Shown here piece after piece: positions 35,577 through 44,974 of a stretch of 64,000 nt of DNA (position 1 is the first letter of the stretch; each line of letters starts with the position of its first letter). The position numbers and the translations under genes were made by a program. Below the pieces are notes generated by a model. It ran no database searches, was not told where the DNA came from, and saw only the letters and a program-made list of their open reading frames with translations. The stretch comes from Desulfoscipio geothermicus (GTDB lineage: Bacteria > Bacillota > Desulfotomaculia > Desulfotomaculales > Desulfallaceae): the NCBI GenBank assembly GCA_016841205.1, contig JAENZP010000005.1, forward strand, positions 62,001-126,000. The letters run 5' to 3'.

Positions 35577-35807
35577 TTAATTTAGTCTTGAATAGTAAAC
35601 AAAATGATCAGCGGAACCGTATATTTCTTCACGGCAATCATCACACAAGCCCGACGCCAAACCACTTCCATTTTCAGGTTCTCTCATCATTATATCCCCC
35701 GTGTTGTCACCAGTCAAGCTGTCCAAGTCGACACAGACCGTTTGGCCGACTGATTCGGTAACCTTATACACCCGGTCGCAGCACTCACAAACGTGATAAA
35801 TTTTCAT
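35577..35807 (-). CDS. fin: Anti-sigma-F factor Fin-like protein
   Basis: 76 residues from the ATG at 35807, the same length as Bacillus Fin. Two cysteine pairs (CECC near residue 7 and CDDC near residue 55) mark the zinc-binding fold, and the C-terminus ends with an aromatic-rich strand HFVYYSRLN. Fin promotes the switch from sigma-F to sigma-G. Sequence conservation outside the cysteines is low; the location between mfd and pth is the strongest support. Confidence 0.75.
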   Translation of the reverse strand: MKIYHVCECCDRVYKVTESVGQTVCVDLDSLTGDNTGDIMMREPENGSGLASGLCDDCREEIYGSADHFVYYSRLN

Positions 35808-35844
35808 TTTACATCTCACCCACCATATATAATAGGTTCAACAG

Positions 35845-36213
35845 TCACAGTAGCCGCACCGCCGTATAATTCCACAGCCCGTGCAACAGCACCGCCAATG
35901 CCACCGCTACTGTAACCCCGGCATAAGCCAAAAGCCAGGCGGTAGTTATACCTAATATACTGTGCAGCACCAGTGCCACCAGGCCAGGCCAAATACTGCG
36001 CCCGTTAATGGAATCAGTAACCAGTTCCACGCCACCGAATACCATGTGCGCCAGGAATACATCAGTGCCCAAAAGGAGCGCCAGACCTGTTTTAGTAACT
36101 TCTTCCGCCACCGGCGCCACCAGTACAATCATGACCATACTACCGGCCCGGCCAACCAGGCCCAGCAACCAGCGTATTGTTAACGCAGACAGCAAACCTG
36201 CCAGTACAAACAA
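35845..36213 (-). CDS. PrsW/CAAX-type membrane protease-like protein
   Basis: 122 residues, nearly all membrane helices. Conserved motif pieces are VAPVAEEVTKTG (EExxK), AHMVFGGVELV (a histidine then glutamate), VLHSILG and LLHGLWNY. These match the arrangement of PrsW and CAAX/ABI intramembrane metalloproteases. The length is about half a typical PrsW. The start is TTG behind AGGGGAA. Lies between pth and fin; substrate unknown. Confidence 0.65.
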   Translation of the reverse strand: MFVLAGLLSALTIRWLLGLVGRAGSMVMIVLVAPVAEEVTKTGLALLLGTDVFLAHMVFGGVELVTDSINGRSIWPGLVALVLHSILGITTAWLLAYAGVTVAVALAVLLHGLWNYTAVRLL

Positions 36214-36254
36214 GTAAATTCCCCTGATTATAATATTGACATTAACTGACGGGC

Positions 36255-36830
36255 TTATACTGTCTTATTACCGTTGAACTTATTCATGGCGGATATAACC
36301 CCGACTTTTATCATCTCCTCCAACACCCCGGGCAACGTTTCCAATACCTGAGCAATCTTTTCTTCATCACCAGGGACAGACCTGGCCAGCACCCAGTCCG
36401 CCACTTCCGGACCGGGCACGGGAGGACGCCCTATGCCAATGCGCACCCGGATAAAATCACCGGTACCCAATCGGCCGATAATAGAGGCCAGTCCCCGGTG
36501 CCCGCCCGCACTGCCGCGATCACGGATGCGCAGCCGACCGGGTGGCAGATCCAAATCGTCATAAATAACCGTCAATTCGGCAGGAGTTAGCTTGTACCAG
36601 TTCAATAGTAAGGACACGGCATCCCCGCTCAGATTCATATATGTCTGTGGCTTGGCCAGTATAATTTTTTCGCCTGCATATACCCCTTGTCCTACCAGAG
36701 AGCGCAGAAAAGGACGGCTCACCGCCGTGTCCAGCCAACCCGCCAGCCGGTCTATCGCCCTAAAACCAATATTGTGCCTGGTTAGTGCATATTGGGGCCC
36801 CGGATTACCCAATCCCACCAGTAGTCTCAA
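36255..36830 (-). CDS. pth: Peptidyl-tRNA hydrolase
   Basis: Releases peptides from tRNA after abortive translation. 191 residues with LLVGLGNPGPQYALTRHNIG (catalytic histidine), LAKPQTYMNLSGDAV, YDDLDLPPG and GSAGGHRGLASI. The start is TTG with GGAGG upstream. This is spoVC of Bacillus, placed between ctc and fin. Confidence 0.97.
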   Translation of the reverse strand: MRLLVGLGNPGPQYALTRHNIGFRAIDRLAGWLDTAVSRPFLRSLVGQGVYAGEKIILAKPQTYMNLSGDAVSLLLNWYKLTPAELTVIYDDLDLPPGRLRIRDRGSAGGHRGLASIIGRLGTGDFIRVRIGIGRPPVPGPEVADWVLARSVPGDEEKIAQVLETLPGVLEEMIKVGVISAMNKFNGNKTV

Positions 36831-36911
36831 AATACATTACCTCCGCTTAATATTTTTGCCAGTGTACGCTATTATTTTATACTATATCCTTAACTTATTC
36901 TTAAAAAATAA

Positions 36912-36943
36912 GTTACCCTCTTCTAAATTATGAAGAGGGTAAC
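36912..36943 (-). terminator. Terminator after the DUF2642-like gene
   Basis: GTTACCCTCTTC and GAAGAGGGTAAC pair on the minus strand and are followed by TTATTTTTT. Confidence 0.93.
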
Positions 36944-36995
36944 CAAGACTGTTTTGCTTGCATAGGCGCACTAACCAGTACGTGCTAACAATGCT

Positions 36996-37277
36996 TTACA
37001 TTGGTGTAGAAATAGCCATTATGGCATGCAGGGGTATAAGCATAGCCTCTTTAACATTGTTATTCATCCGATGCACTTCCACATAATTAGAGCCTACAGA
37101 GTGCAGCATACCCGTGACGGGGGTGGATTCTTCGCCCACATAAACGGTAACATTTTTACCCACCGAGCTCTTAAGCCGGTCAGATAAAGTCATCCCGTAT
37201 CCGGGACAGTATGCCCCCCCCATACCACTGCCAGGATACCCACCGGGAGGATATCCGGTTCCAATACCATCAGCCAT
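36996..37277 (-). CDS. Small protein with a DUF2642/Sm-like domain
   Basis: 93 residues: a Gly/Pro/Tyr-rich N-terminus (GTGYPPGGYPGSGMGG, residues 6-21) followed by a beta-barrel-like segment with VGKNVTVYVGEEST, GMLHSVGSNYVEVHRM and LIPLHAIMAIS. The second part resembles DUF2642 proteins, some of which are spore-coat associated. The ATG at 37277 follows AAGGAGG, which is buried in a hairpin. It follows ctc in the same direction. Confidence 0.65.
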   Translation of the reverse strand: MADGIGTGYPPGGYPGSGMGGAYCPGYGMTLSDRLKSSVGKNVTVYVGEESTPVTGMLHSVGSNYVEVHRMNNNVKEAMLIPLHAIMAISTPM

Positions 37278-37287
37278 CCGATATCGC

Positions 37288-37327
37288 CTCCTTATCATGC
37301 ATATCCCAGAATATGCATGATAAGGAG
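37288..37327 (-). promoter_or_regulatory. 17-bp hairpin sequestering a Shine-Dalgarno sequence
   Basis: CTCCTTATCATGCATAT (37288-37304) and its perfect complement (37311-37327) flank a six-base loop. In the leftward message the 3' arm contains AAGGAG, the ribosome binding site of the gene starting at 37277, and the 5' arm supplies CTCCTT as an anti-Shine-Dalgarno. Translation of that gene should be low unless the stem opens. Confidence 0.7.
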
Positions 37328-37343
37328 AAAATGTTCATCCTTT

Positions 37344-37973
37344 TTAAGCCGGTGTTTCACCTGCGTTGGCTTCCGGATCGCCTGTACCGGGCTCGGCCTC
37401 AACAGCAGGTGCTTCCTCAGCGCGCTCCGCCGTCACAGTTACCACCGCGGTATCAGGTTCGTCCACCAAAACTACATTATTCGGCACCGTAATATCCCGG
37501 ACAGCAACAGTATCACCTACAGAAAGGCCATCCATATTAACTGTAATCTCTCTTGGAATATCGGTCGGCAGGCAGGATACCTGTAATTCCCGCAGGACGT
37601 ATTGTTCAATACCATCGTTAACTTTACCAATAAAATTAATTGGTACAGTCGTCTGAATAGGGTTGTTCAGGGAAATCTGATGCAGATCCACACTAAGCAA
37701 TTCATGTTTTACGGCACCGTATTGCATATCCTTGATCAGCACTTTGTAATGCCTATCTTCTTCACTACCCGCCCCATTGATAGTAAGATCAATCAGTGAA
37801 TTGGCTCCCTCGGATAAAATCTTATTCAGTGGCTTAATTCCCACCTCCACTGGAATACTACCCACCGCCCTGCCATAAACCACCCCCGGTATCATTTCCC
37901 GGCGGGCCAACTGTTTTCGATAACTTTTTCCCTTTTGATGTCTGTAATTAACCTGCAAATTAGGATTCGTCAT
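37344..37973 (-). CDS. ctc: 50S ribosomal protein L25/general stress protein Ctc
   Basis: About 209 residues: the L25 5S-rRNA-binding domain (KLARREMIPGVVYGR-like segment ARREMIPGVVYGR, HYKVLIKDMQYGAVKHELLS) and the TL5-like beta domain, then an acidic tail rich in Ala and Glu ending GDPEANAGETPA. The ATG at 37973 follows GAGGAGG. Between pth and prs as in Bacillus, with a PRC-barrel gene inserted next to it. Confidence 0.95.
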   Translation of the reverse strand: MTNPNLQVNYRHQKGKSYRKQLARREMIPGVVYGRAVGSIPVEVGIKPLNKILSEGANSLIDLTINGAGSEEDRHYKVLIKDMQYGAVKHELLSVDLHQISLNNPIQTTVPINFIGKVNDGIEQYVLRELQVSCLPTDIPREITVNMDGLSVGDTVAVRDITVPNNVVLVDEPDTAVVTVTAERAEEAPAVEAEPGTGDPEANAGETPA

Positions 37974-38079
37974 TTTCAAACCTCCTCAAGGATAATATTC
38001 CCTTTTAGAAGTTATAACATGCCTAACATCAACATAACATTAATTAGAATAATTAATGCGCACAGGGGGTGTGTTAATA

Positions 38080-38850
38080 ATGCGCAAAAGCAAACAATTT
38101 ACATCCATGCCGGTAATCAGCCTGGAAGAAGGCCAGCAAATCGGCATTATCAAAGGACTGGTGATTAATCCCGGGTTAAAAAGGGTAGCCGCCCTGATTA
38201 TAGAACAAAAGGGTTGGTTTAACGATCAAAAATTTATTCCTTATAGCAATGTACACAGTGTCGGTGAAGATGTAGTAACGGTAAAACATGGCACCATGAT
38301 ACAAAAAGGCGGAAACCTGCCGGAAATAATCAGCTTAACAAAAAACAAGGTAAAAGTAAGCGGTGCCCGCATCGTAACCGAAAGCGGCACCCTTTTGGGC
38401 GAAGCGGATGATTATTACGTAAATCTGGCTTCAGGTGAAATGATCGGTATGGAATTCAGTGGTAGTTTTATAAATGGTCTATTTAGCGGTAAAGCCTTTT
38501 TGGATATTAATCATGTACTTACCATAGGCAAGGACATGATTGTCTGTTCCGATCAGGCTCTAAATGAAGTTGTCAAACTGGATGGAGGTTTGCAGGAAAA
38601 ATTACGCGGTGTAAAGGATTCCACCAACAACTTGTTGGAGTCAACTATACAAAAAACACGGGAACTTAGCTCCAATGTAAACAATTCTATCACCAAGATT
38701 AAACGCAATAAAAAACAAAACGAAGAGAACAGCTCCACGGTTGACAAGCCAACAGTCAAGCCTAAAGAACCGGTTGAGCCGGTTGCGCCCGATGATCAAG
38801 AAAAGCCCAATCGGCCGGCAGAGCTGGATAATCCACCAGACAAGGATTAA
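38080..38850 (+). CDS. PRC-barrel domain protein
   Basis: About 256 residues. Two PRC-barrel units: residues 1-75 (TSMPVISLEEGQQIGIIKG, AALIIEQKGWF, FIPYSNVHSVGED) and 80-165 (GARIVTESGTLLGEADDYYV, GEMIGMEFSG). Then a helical segment and a Pro/Glu/Lys-rich tail from residue 215. PRC barrels bind RNA or membrane-associated partners in various systems; the role here is unknown. Rightward, convergent with prs. Confidence 0.85.
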   Translation: MRKSKQFTSMPVISLEEGQQIGIIKGLVINPGLKRVAALIIEQKGWFNDQKFIPYSNVHSVGEDVVTVKHGTMIQKGGNLPEIISLTKNKVKVSGARIVTESGTLLGEADDYYVNLASGEMIGMEFSGSFINGLFSGKAFLDINHVLTIGKDMIVCSDQALNEVVKLDGGLQEKLRGVKDSTNNLLESTIQKTRELSSNVNNSITKIKRNKKQNEENSSTVDKPTVKPKEPVEPVAPDDQEKPNRPAELDNPPDKD

Positions 38851-38897
38851 TCCATCCAAACCAACCGCCTGCTATAAGGCTGCCTAAAGCATGGTCC

Positions 38898-38928
38898 AAA
38901 AAGCCCCGCCTGGCGGGGCTTTTTTTAG
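38898..38928. terminator. Bidirectional terminator between the PRC-barrel gene and prs
   Basis: AGCCCCGC and GCGGGGCT pair around CTG with A and T runs on both sides, so it can end transcripts from either direction. Confidence 0.95.
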
Positions 38929-39869
38929 TCAAAAAGTTTACTTACCGACAAATCCTCATGTATGCGAATAATGGCCTCTCCCAAAAGCGGTGCCACTGAA
39001 AGTATCTTTATCTTATCAATCATTTTACTTTCCGGTAGGGGAATAGTATTGGTAACCAGCACCTCCTGTATGGGTGCATCCGCCAATCGATCTACCGCAG
39101 GTCCGCTGAGCACGGGGTGGGTGCAACAAGCATAAACATCTTGCGCGCCCAATTTTTTAAGGGCTACCGCTCCCTGGGTTATGGTACCGGCCGTGTCTAT
39201 GATATCGTCAATCATAATAACTTTTTTACCGCGAATATCACCAATAACATGCATGATTTCAGCTACATTGGGTTCCGGGCGTCGCTTATCAATAATTGCA
39301 ATAGAGGCGCCAATTCTTTCAGCCAAATCCCGGGCACGCTGCACTCCACCCAAATCAGGACTCACTACCACCACATTGTCCAGTTTACGCTGAATAAAAT
39401 ATTGGGCCAAAAGCGGTACGCCAGGTAGATGATCCACCGGTATATCAAAAAAGCCCTGAATCTGCCCGGCATGTAAATCCATAGTAATAACCCGGCGGGC
39501 CCCGCTGGCGGTAATTAAATTAGCTACTAATTTGGCGGTGATGGGATCACGTGCCCGAGCCTTACGATCCTGCCGGGCATATCCGTAATAGGGAGTCACC
39601 GCAGTGATTCTGCGGGCCGACGCCCTGCGCACGGCATCCACCATGACAAGCAGCTCCATCAAATGCTCATTTACCGGTTCGCAGGTGGGTTGAATGATAA
39701 AAACATCCGCTCCCCGCACGCTTTCATTTATTTTAACCTGTATTTCCCCGTCACTAAAATGAGTAACCTTGGCAGCTCCCACGGAAACACCAAGATAGTG
39801 GGCAATCTCCTCTGCCAGGGCGGAGTTGGCGTTTCCGGTAAATATTTTCAGCTGTTGTCGGGATGACAT
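38925..39869 (-). CDS. prs: Ribose-phosphate pyrophosphokinase
   Basis: Makes PRPP for nucleotide, histidine and tryptophan synthesis. 314 residues with [55 protein letters not shown] and the PRPP loop [20 protein letters not shown] precedes the ATG. Follows glmU by 21 bases, in one transcript. Confidence 0.98.
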   Translation of the reverse strand: MSSRQQLKIFTGNANSALAEEIAHYLGVSVGAAKVTHFSDGEIQVKINESVRGADVFIIQPTCEPVNEHLMELLVMVDAVRRASARRITAVTPYYGYARQDRKARARDPITAKLVANLITASGARRVITMDLHAGQIQGFFDIPVDHLPGVPLLAQYFIQRKLDNVVVVSPDLGGVQRARDLAERIGASIAIIDKRRPEPNVAEIMHVIGDIRGKKVIMIDDIIDTAGTITQGAVALKKLGAQDVYACCTHPVLSGPAVDRLADAPIQEVLVTNTIPLPESKMIDKIKILSVAPLLGEAIIRIHEDLSVSKLFD

Positions 39870-39890
39870 GTGCGCGTACCTCCAAATAAA

Positions 39891-41276
39891 TTATTCTTTT
39901 GTCTTTCCCAAATGGTTCTTTCTTTTTTGAGCCCAGCCCTCGATATTCTTTTGTTTATCCCGGGTTATGCCCAGCGCGCCGGGCGGCACATCTTTAGTTA
40001 TAGTGGAACCCGCTCCGGTTGTAGCTCCATCACCAACCACTACCGGGGCCACCAGATTGGTGTTGCTGCCAATAAAAGCGTTTGCACCAACCCAAGTGCG
40101 CGATTTTTTTACACCGTCATAGTTGCAGGTAATCGTACCACAACCAATGTTTGATCCCCGCCCCACATCGGCGTCACCAACATAACTAAGGTGCGGCACC
40201 TTACTACCTTGATCCAAATGGGAATTTTTAAGCTCCACAAAGTCCCCTACTTTAACGTCTTTTTCCAGCACGCACCCAGGCCGGATATAAGCAAAGGGAC
40301 CAATATTGCAGCCGTCATCTACCCGGCTTTCGGTAATTACCGAATTTTGTACATTGACCCGGCAGCCTAATATCACATTCATTAACCGTGTTGATGGTCC
40401 TATTCTACAATTCTCGCCAATTTTCGATTTTCCTTCTATGAAGGTAAATGGATATACAACTGTATCCGCCCCTATATTTACAGTATCATCTATAAACGTT
40501 GAAGCGGGATCCATGATAGTTACCCCTGATATCATCAACCTGTCCAAAATACGCCGGCGCAGCACCTTTTCCACTACGGCCAGCTGACACCGATCATTTA
40601 CACCCATAACTTCGGCGGCGTCGCCCGCAATCACAGCGCCCACGGAGTCACCCCGGGCAATATAATATTCAATAATATCGGTAAGGTAATACTCGCCCTG
40701 AGCATTGTCAGAACGAATTTGTGACAATGCTTCAAATAACCCTTCGGCTTTAAAGCAATAAACGCCGGTATTGATCTCAGTAACCGCCAGCTCAGAGGGA
40801 ACCGCGTCCTTTTGCTCTACGATTTTCATTATACCGCCTGTGGCATTGCGGATAACCCGACCATATCCGGTGGGATCGGCCAAAACCGCTGTCAGCACGG
40901 TAGCAGCAGACCCGCTGCGGCTATGTGCAGCGTATAATTGAGACAAAGTTTGGTGCCGTAGCAGCGGTGTATCCCCACAAACCACTAGTATATCACCAGC
41001 ATAGTCTTTAAAAACATCGCTGCACTGCAGTAACGCATGGGCGGTACCCAGTTGTTCGGCCTGGTAAGCCGTTTCCACACTATCGCCAACCAACTCCGCC
41101 ACCAAATTACCTTGATAACCCACCACCAAAACGGTTTTCTGAACACCAATTTCTTGCACCGCCAGCAGCACATGCTCTACCATGGCCCGCCCGCAAACCT
41201 GATGCAGTACTTTGGGTAAACCCGACTTCATCCGGGTTCCTTTACCCGCTGCCAATATTACTGCCGCTAACCGCAT
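39891..41276 (-). CDS. glmU: Bifunctional UDP-GlcNAc pyrophosphorylase/acetyltransferase
   Basis: Last two steps of UDP-GlcNAc synthesis. N-terminal uridyltransferase (VILAAGKGTRMKSGLPKVLH, CGDTPLL, ATVLTA) and C-terminal left-handed beta-helix acetyltransferase (IGENCRIGPSTRL, YVGDADVGRGSNIGCGTITC, GANAFIGSNTNLVAPV). 461 residues, normal. GGGAGG precedes the ATG. Confidence 0.97.
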   Translation of the reverse strand: MRLAAVILAAGKGTRMKSGLPKVLHQVCGRAMVEHVLLAVQEIGVQKTVLVVGYQGNLVAELVGDSVETAYQAEQLGTAHALLQCSDVFKDYAGDILVVCGDTPLLRHQTLSQLYAAHSRSGSAATVLTAVLADPTGYGRVIRNATGGIMKIVEQKDAVPSELAVTEINTGVYCFKAEGLFEALSQIRSDNAQGEYYLTDIIEYYIARGDSVGAVIAGDAAEVMGVNDRCQLAVVEKVLRRRILDRLMISGVTIMDPASTFIDDTVNIGADTVVYPFTFIEGKSKIGENCRIGPSTRLMNVILGCRVNVQNSVITESRVDDGCNIGPFAYIRPGCVLEKDVKVGDFVELKNSHLDQGSKVPHLSYVGDADVGRGSNIGCGTITCNYDGVKKSRTWVGANAFIGSNTNLVAPVVVGDGATTGAGSTITKDVPPGALGITRDKQKNIEGWAQKRKNHLGKTKE

Positions 41277-41420
41277 GTAAATAAAAACCTCCCAATGGTC
41301 ATATTATCGCATATATAATATTATGACACACGCTTTTTTAATTCAACAAAAAAATGCTATTCCCTTTCACTATAACATATTTTCGACTCGCCATAATTCA
41401 ACCATTATAGATATCAGCTA

Positions 41421-41448
41421 AAAAAGAGAGCTTAAGCTCTCTTTTTTT
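41421..41448 (-). terminator. Terminator of spoVG
   Basis: AAAGAGAGCTT and AAGCTCTCTTT pair, with a T run on either strand's 3' side, between spoVG and glmU. Confidence 0.9.
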
Positions 41449-41474
41449 ATAATAACATTAGGACATTTGAATAA

Positions 41475-41729
41475 TTATATGGCTTCACTGTATGCTCTGA
41501 GCACCGCGTCCTGAATTATCTCCCGGGCAAAGGTATTGATAGGATGAGCTATATCTCTAAATTCACCGCCCGGGGTTTTACGGCTGGGCATCGCCACGAA
41601 TAACCCGTTTTGACCTTCTACCACTTTGACATCATGGATGACAAACATATCATCCAAGGTTACTGAAACAATCGCCTTCATTTTCCCTTCGGTCAATACT
41701 TTGCGCACCCGAACATCAGTAACGTTCAC
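41475..41729 (-). CDS. spoVG: Stage V sporulation protein G
   Basis: 84 residues, the usual size: [57 protein letters not shown]. SpoVG binds nucleic acid and affects sporulation and virulence genes in Firmicutes. The start is GTG behind AAGGTGG. Flanked by a terminator on its downstream side. Confidence 0.97.
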   Translation of the reverse strand: MNVTDVRVRKVLTEGKMKAIVSVTLDDMFVIHDVKVVEGQNGLFVAMPSRKTPGGEFRDIAHPINTFAREIIQDAVLRAYSEAI

Positions 41730-41780
41730 GCATTCACCACCTTCCAGCTAACCATTTATGCTTATATATCATAAATCCTT

Positions 41781-41802
41781 CTTCAAATAGATAAAAATTC
41801 CT
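41781..41802 (-). promoter_or_regulatory. Possible SigH promoter of spoVG
   Basis: On the minus strand AGGAATT (41796-41802) and GAAG (41781-41784) approximate the sigma-H pattern AGGAWWW-11/12-GAAT about 50 bases upstream of the start. The last -10 base differs. spoVG is a classical sigma-H target. Confidence 0.4.
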
Positions 41803-41856
41803 GCAAATTAACATATATATTAAAAAATCAAATTAAAAATTTTATACATATAAAAA

Positions 41857-41885
41857 AAGCCTCGGTGCTAACTATACACCGGGGC
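41857..41885 (-). terminator. Terminator of the nucleotidyltransferase gene
   Basis: AAAGCCCCGGTG and CACCGAGGCTTT pair with one mismatch on the minus strand, then a long T run. Confidence 0.9.
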
Positions 41886-41890
41886 TTTTG

Positions 41891-42649
41891 TCAAGCAAAT
41901 TTCAATTGTTTAGACACTAGTTCCAAGTCACTGGGCTTATCCACATCCACCCCTACTTCAGGGTATGAACTTATCACTACACGCCCCTTAATACCCAGCA
42001 GATGCGATACCTTTTTTTGCGCCTCCTGCAGGGAAATATTCTTCATTAAAAATTTTATTAAAAACAACAGCCCCACCAAGCGGCAAAGCTTTAACGGGCT
42101 TTTACGAGCATCCACCAGTTTTTGCCCCCTGGACATACATTCTTCCACAATACCTGGGTTAAATAAAAAAATATTACCTCCTGTATAGACACCCTCTTTT
42201 AACTGTACATAAGTACGCCTGCTGGTGGAATAATGTTTTTCCACCAATTCACGGGGCACCACGGGATAATACAAATCCGCTTGCCTATTACCACAAAGGT
42301 CAATAAAGTTTTCAATAGCTTGATGGGTAATCAGCGGAATATCCGAAGTAACCAGTAAAACCCTTTGGGCTCCGGGAAGCTCGCGCAGGCCACGGAGCAC
42401 ATTTTCAATGAGATGACCACCATGCTCCACCAGCACCTCTCGTCCACCAGCCTGAAAATACACCGCCAACTCCATTTGGGGACCGACAATGACTATACGC
42501 CCAATACGCTCACATTGCCTGAGCGCATCCACTACATACTCCACCATCAATTTGCCTTTAATGTCAATCATTGCTTCATACCTGGCTGTGCTGCACCCCC
42601 TCAAAGCACCATTATTAGGACTGCCGGCTAGTACTAAAGCATCAATCAC
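41891..42649 (-). CDS. MobA-like NTP transferase
   Basis: 252 residues. The GT-A nucleotidyltransferase pattern is present: DALVLAGSPNNGALRG at the N-terminus, MIDIKGKLMVEYVVDAL, VLLVTSDIPLITHQAI with the metal-binding Asp, and YTGGNIFLFNP. The glycine-rich loop lacks the usual GxGTRM, so the activated donor is uncertain. The C-terminus ends VGVDVDKPSDLELV, the DxDxPxDL signature of this family. It overlaps the GntR gene by four bases. Confidence 0.8.
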   Translation of the reverse strand: MIDALVLAGSPNNGALRGCSTARYEAMIDIKGKLMVEYVVDALRQCERIGRIVIVGPQMELAVYFQAGGREVLVEHGGHLIENVLRGLRELPGAQRVLLVTSDIPLITHQAIENFIDLCGNRQADLYYPVVPRELVEKHYSTSRRTYVQLKEGVYTGGNIFLFNPGIVEECMSRGQKLVDARKSPLKLCRLVGLLFLIKFLMKNISLQEAQKKVSHLLGIKGRVVISSYPEVGVDVDKPSDLELVSKQLKFA

Positions 42650-43326
42650 CTTTTTATATCCTCCATGGCATTAAGGAAAGTTTGTTCAGCGGTTTCAATA
42701 TGTTCCCGTGCCAAAAGACTGGCCAGCTCCACATTATGTTCGCTTATGGCCTCAATAATGCCTTTGTGTTCATCAACAGCATGTTTTATACGACCGGGCT
42801 GAGACAGAGAAGTAGTACGAAAACGCTGTATCTGTTCCTTTAACAGAGTGATAATTTGTATCAGTCGCTGATTACGGCTGGCTTTGTATATTAAATCATG
42901 AAAATCAGAGTCCCTTTCCACGATGTTATCTATCTGACCATCACCAGCCTCGTAAATATATAATGACGCCCGCTCCATTTCGTCCAGTTCATCGGTGGTG
43001 GCCCTTTCTGCAGCTAAGCCGGCCGCCAGGGCTTCCAGGGCTGCCCGCACTTCAAAAACATCAACTATGTCCTTAACAGAAATACCCGCCACATAAGCCC
43101 CTTTGCGCGGGACCATGACTACAAAGCCTTCCAGTTCTAATTTCCTGATTGCCTCCCGCACAGGAGTACGGCTGACTCCCATTTCCTCAGCAAGCTGAAT
43201 CTCCATCAGCCGTTCCCCCGGCTCAAGACTGCCTTGGATAATCGCTTCCCGTAAAGTTTCAAATACTATCTCACGCAGGGGTTTATAGTTATCCAATTTA
43301 ATCGGTAATAATCTCGGTTCGCTCAA
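42646..43326 (-). CDS. GntR/FadR-family transcriptional regulator
   Basis: 226 residues. N-terminal winged helix (LREAIIQGSLEPGERLMEIQ, GVSRTPVREAIRKLELEGFV) and a C-terminal FCD ligand-binding domain with ALEALAAGLAAERATTDELDE, DFHDLIYKASRNQRL and EHKGIIEAISEHN, including the metal-binding histidines. It may regulate the coupled nucleotidyltransferase gene. It occupies the purR position of Bacillus. Confidence 0.93.
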   Translation of the reverse strand: MSEPRLLPIKLDNYKPLREIVFETLREAIIQGSLEPGERLMEIQLAEEMGVSRTPVREAIRKLELEGFVVMVPRKGAYVAGISVKDIVDVFEVRAALEALAAGLAAERATTDELDEMERASLYIYEAGDGQIDNIVERDSDFHDLIYKASRNQRLIQIITLLKEQIQRFRTTSLSQPGRIKHAVDEHKGIIEAISEHNVELASLLAREHIETAEQTFLNAMEDIKR

Positions 43327-43395
43327 CTTCCCCCGCCTCCTTTAAAAGATTTATAATATATTTTACCATTATTCCAATTAAACCTGCAAGGTTTA

Positions 43396-44250
43396 CTAAT
43401 CAGCTTCCGGTTTATTGAACTCGGTAACCCACACCCTAAAGTTGCCTATTTTTATCTCTTCCGCCGCTTGCAGCGCCACAGCCTTATTGTCAAACAAACC
43501 AAACACAGTGGGCCCGCTGCCGCTCATTAGAACGCCCGAGGCACCAATCGCAGCTAAAATCTCTTTAATCTCCCTGATTTCCGGGTGCATTGGTAGAATA
43601 ACCTGTTCTAAGACATTGCCCAAGCGAGCAACCACTCCGCTCACATCACCACTGCATACGGCCCGCAGCATACCATGACTATCCGGATGCAGCGGTTCCA
43701 CAATATCGTCATATAGGCGATACACCTGGGCCGTACTCAAGCCAAAAAACGGTTTGGCCAACAACACACCCAGCGAAGTCAAACCGGGTAAAGGGCTAAC
43801 CTTTTCACCACGCCCCTGTACCAAGGCAGTGCCACCGCGCAGGCAAAAGGGTACATCCGAGCCAATGGCAGCGCCCAGAGCCTCAAGCTCACTTGCTGCC
43901 ATACCCAGGCCCCAAAGATTATTTAATCCGTGCAAAACTGCGGCCGCATCCGCCGACCCCCCGGCCAGCCCGGCCGCCAAGGGGATGCGTTTCACCAGCT
44001 TGATGTTGGCACCTCCGGCAAAGCCCGTCCGGCGGCGCAGCAAATCGGCAGCCCGAAAGGCCAGGTTGTCCGGGCCGGCAGGTAAATCAGCCCCTTCTAC
44101 GATAAGTTCAATTTCTTTGGCTTCGTCAATTTCCACCACATCATGAAGATCCAGGGTCTGCATGATGGTAACCAATTCATGGTACCTGTCCGGCCTTGTG
44201 CCCAGCACATCCAGGACCAGGTTTATTTTGGCGTAGGCCTTCACAAACAT
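43396..44250 (-). CDS. ispE: 4-diphosphocytidyl-2-C-methylerythritol kinase
   Basis: MEP-pathway isoprenoid kinase of the GHMP family. About 284 residues from the ATG at 44250: VKAYAKINLVLDVLG, IPLAAGLAGGSADAAAVLHG (ATP loop) and LMSGSGPTVFGLF. The ORF could extend 55 codons further but that part has no family match and overlaps the leader of the divergent transpeptidase gene. GGTGAT lies eight bases upstream. Confidence 0.96.
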   Translation of the reverse strand: MFVKAYAKINLVLDVLGTRPDRYHELVTIMQTLDLHDVVEIDEAKEIELIVEGADLPAGPDNLAFRAADLLRRRTGFAGGANIKLVKRIPLAAGLAGGSADAAAVLHGLNNLWGLGMAASELEALGAAIGSDVPFCLRGGTALVQGRGEKVSPLPGLTSLGVLLAKPFFGLSTAQVYRLYDDIVEPLHPDSHGMLRAVCSGDVSGVVARLGNVLEQVILPMHPEIREIKEILAAIGASGVLMSGSGPTVFGLFDNKAVALQAAEEIKIGNFRVWVTEFNKPEAD

Positions 44251-44382
44251 ATTAAATATCACCATATCCTTTATATAATTAATGTATAAGTATATCCAAA
44301 AAATGCCGGGGGGACAAGTATCCGGGCTAAGACATTTTTGTCCAAACTTAAACATACATTGTATGGAAAGGAGCGTGGTTAT

Positions 44383-44955
44383 TTGGCACCTGTCAAACCA
44401 GAAGCCGGCGGTCACTTAGCAGTTAATACGGTCACCCGCAAGTTGTATTATTATAACGGAAAACAGCTGATAAAAGAATACCCCGTGGCAGTAGGCAAGC
44501 TATCTACACCCACCCCACCGGGCAATTATAAAGTTAAGAACAAAATAGTCAACCCCGGCGGTATGCTGGGCACCCGCTGGATGGGTTTGACTATTCCCGG
44601 CGGCAACTACGGTATTCATGGCAACAACAACCCTTCATCCATCGGGCAGGCCGTGTCGCATGGCTGTATCCGTATGCACAATTACCATGTCGAAGAACTT
44701 TTTCCCCAAATACCCATCGGCACCCCGGTACATATTTACGACCGTTCAGAAGCAGTTGTAATTCCAGCTTTTAAACCAGGCAGCGTGAGCAACAGCACCG
44801 AAGGCGGCAGTGGAAAAACATACACCGTCAAGCCCGGGGATACCCTGTGGAAAATAGCTCAATCGTTTAACGTAACTCTAGAGGCTTTAATTGCCGCGAA
44901 CAATATAGCTGATCCCAATGTGATAGCCATAGGGCAAGCAATTATCATTCCCTGA
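44383..44955 (+). CDS. L,D-transpeptidase with C-terminal LysM
   Basis: About 190 residues. YkuD domain at residues 10-115 with [20 protein letters not shown] and the catalytic [15 protein letters not shown]; then a linker rich in Ser and Gly, and one LysM ([20 protein letters not shown]) near residues 145-190. It would cross-link peptidoglycan, probably of the spore or cortex. TTG at 44383 follows AAAGGAG; no signal peptide is visible, which fits mother-cell-produced spore proteins. Confidence 0.9.
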   Translation: MAPVKPEAGGHLAVNTVTRKLYYYNGKQLIKEYPVAVGKLSTPTPPGNYKVKNKIVNPGGMLGTRWMGLTIPGGNYGIHGNNNPSSIGQAVSHGCIRMHNYHVEELFPQIPIGTPVHIYDRSEAVVIPAFKPGSVSNSTEGGSGKTYTVKPGDTLWKIAQSFNVTLEALIAANNIADPNVIAIGQAIIIP

Positions 44956-44974
44956 TACCGGGAAGGTGATTAAA

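Noticed and set aside
37331-37492. Plus-strand gene starting at the ATG after AAGGAG within the 37288-37327 hairpin
   Set aside because: It lies antisense to the well-supported ctc gene and its product has no family features; the symmetrical AAGGAG is a by-product of the palindrome.
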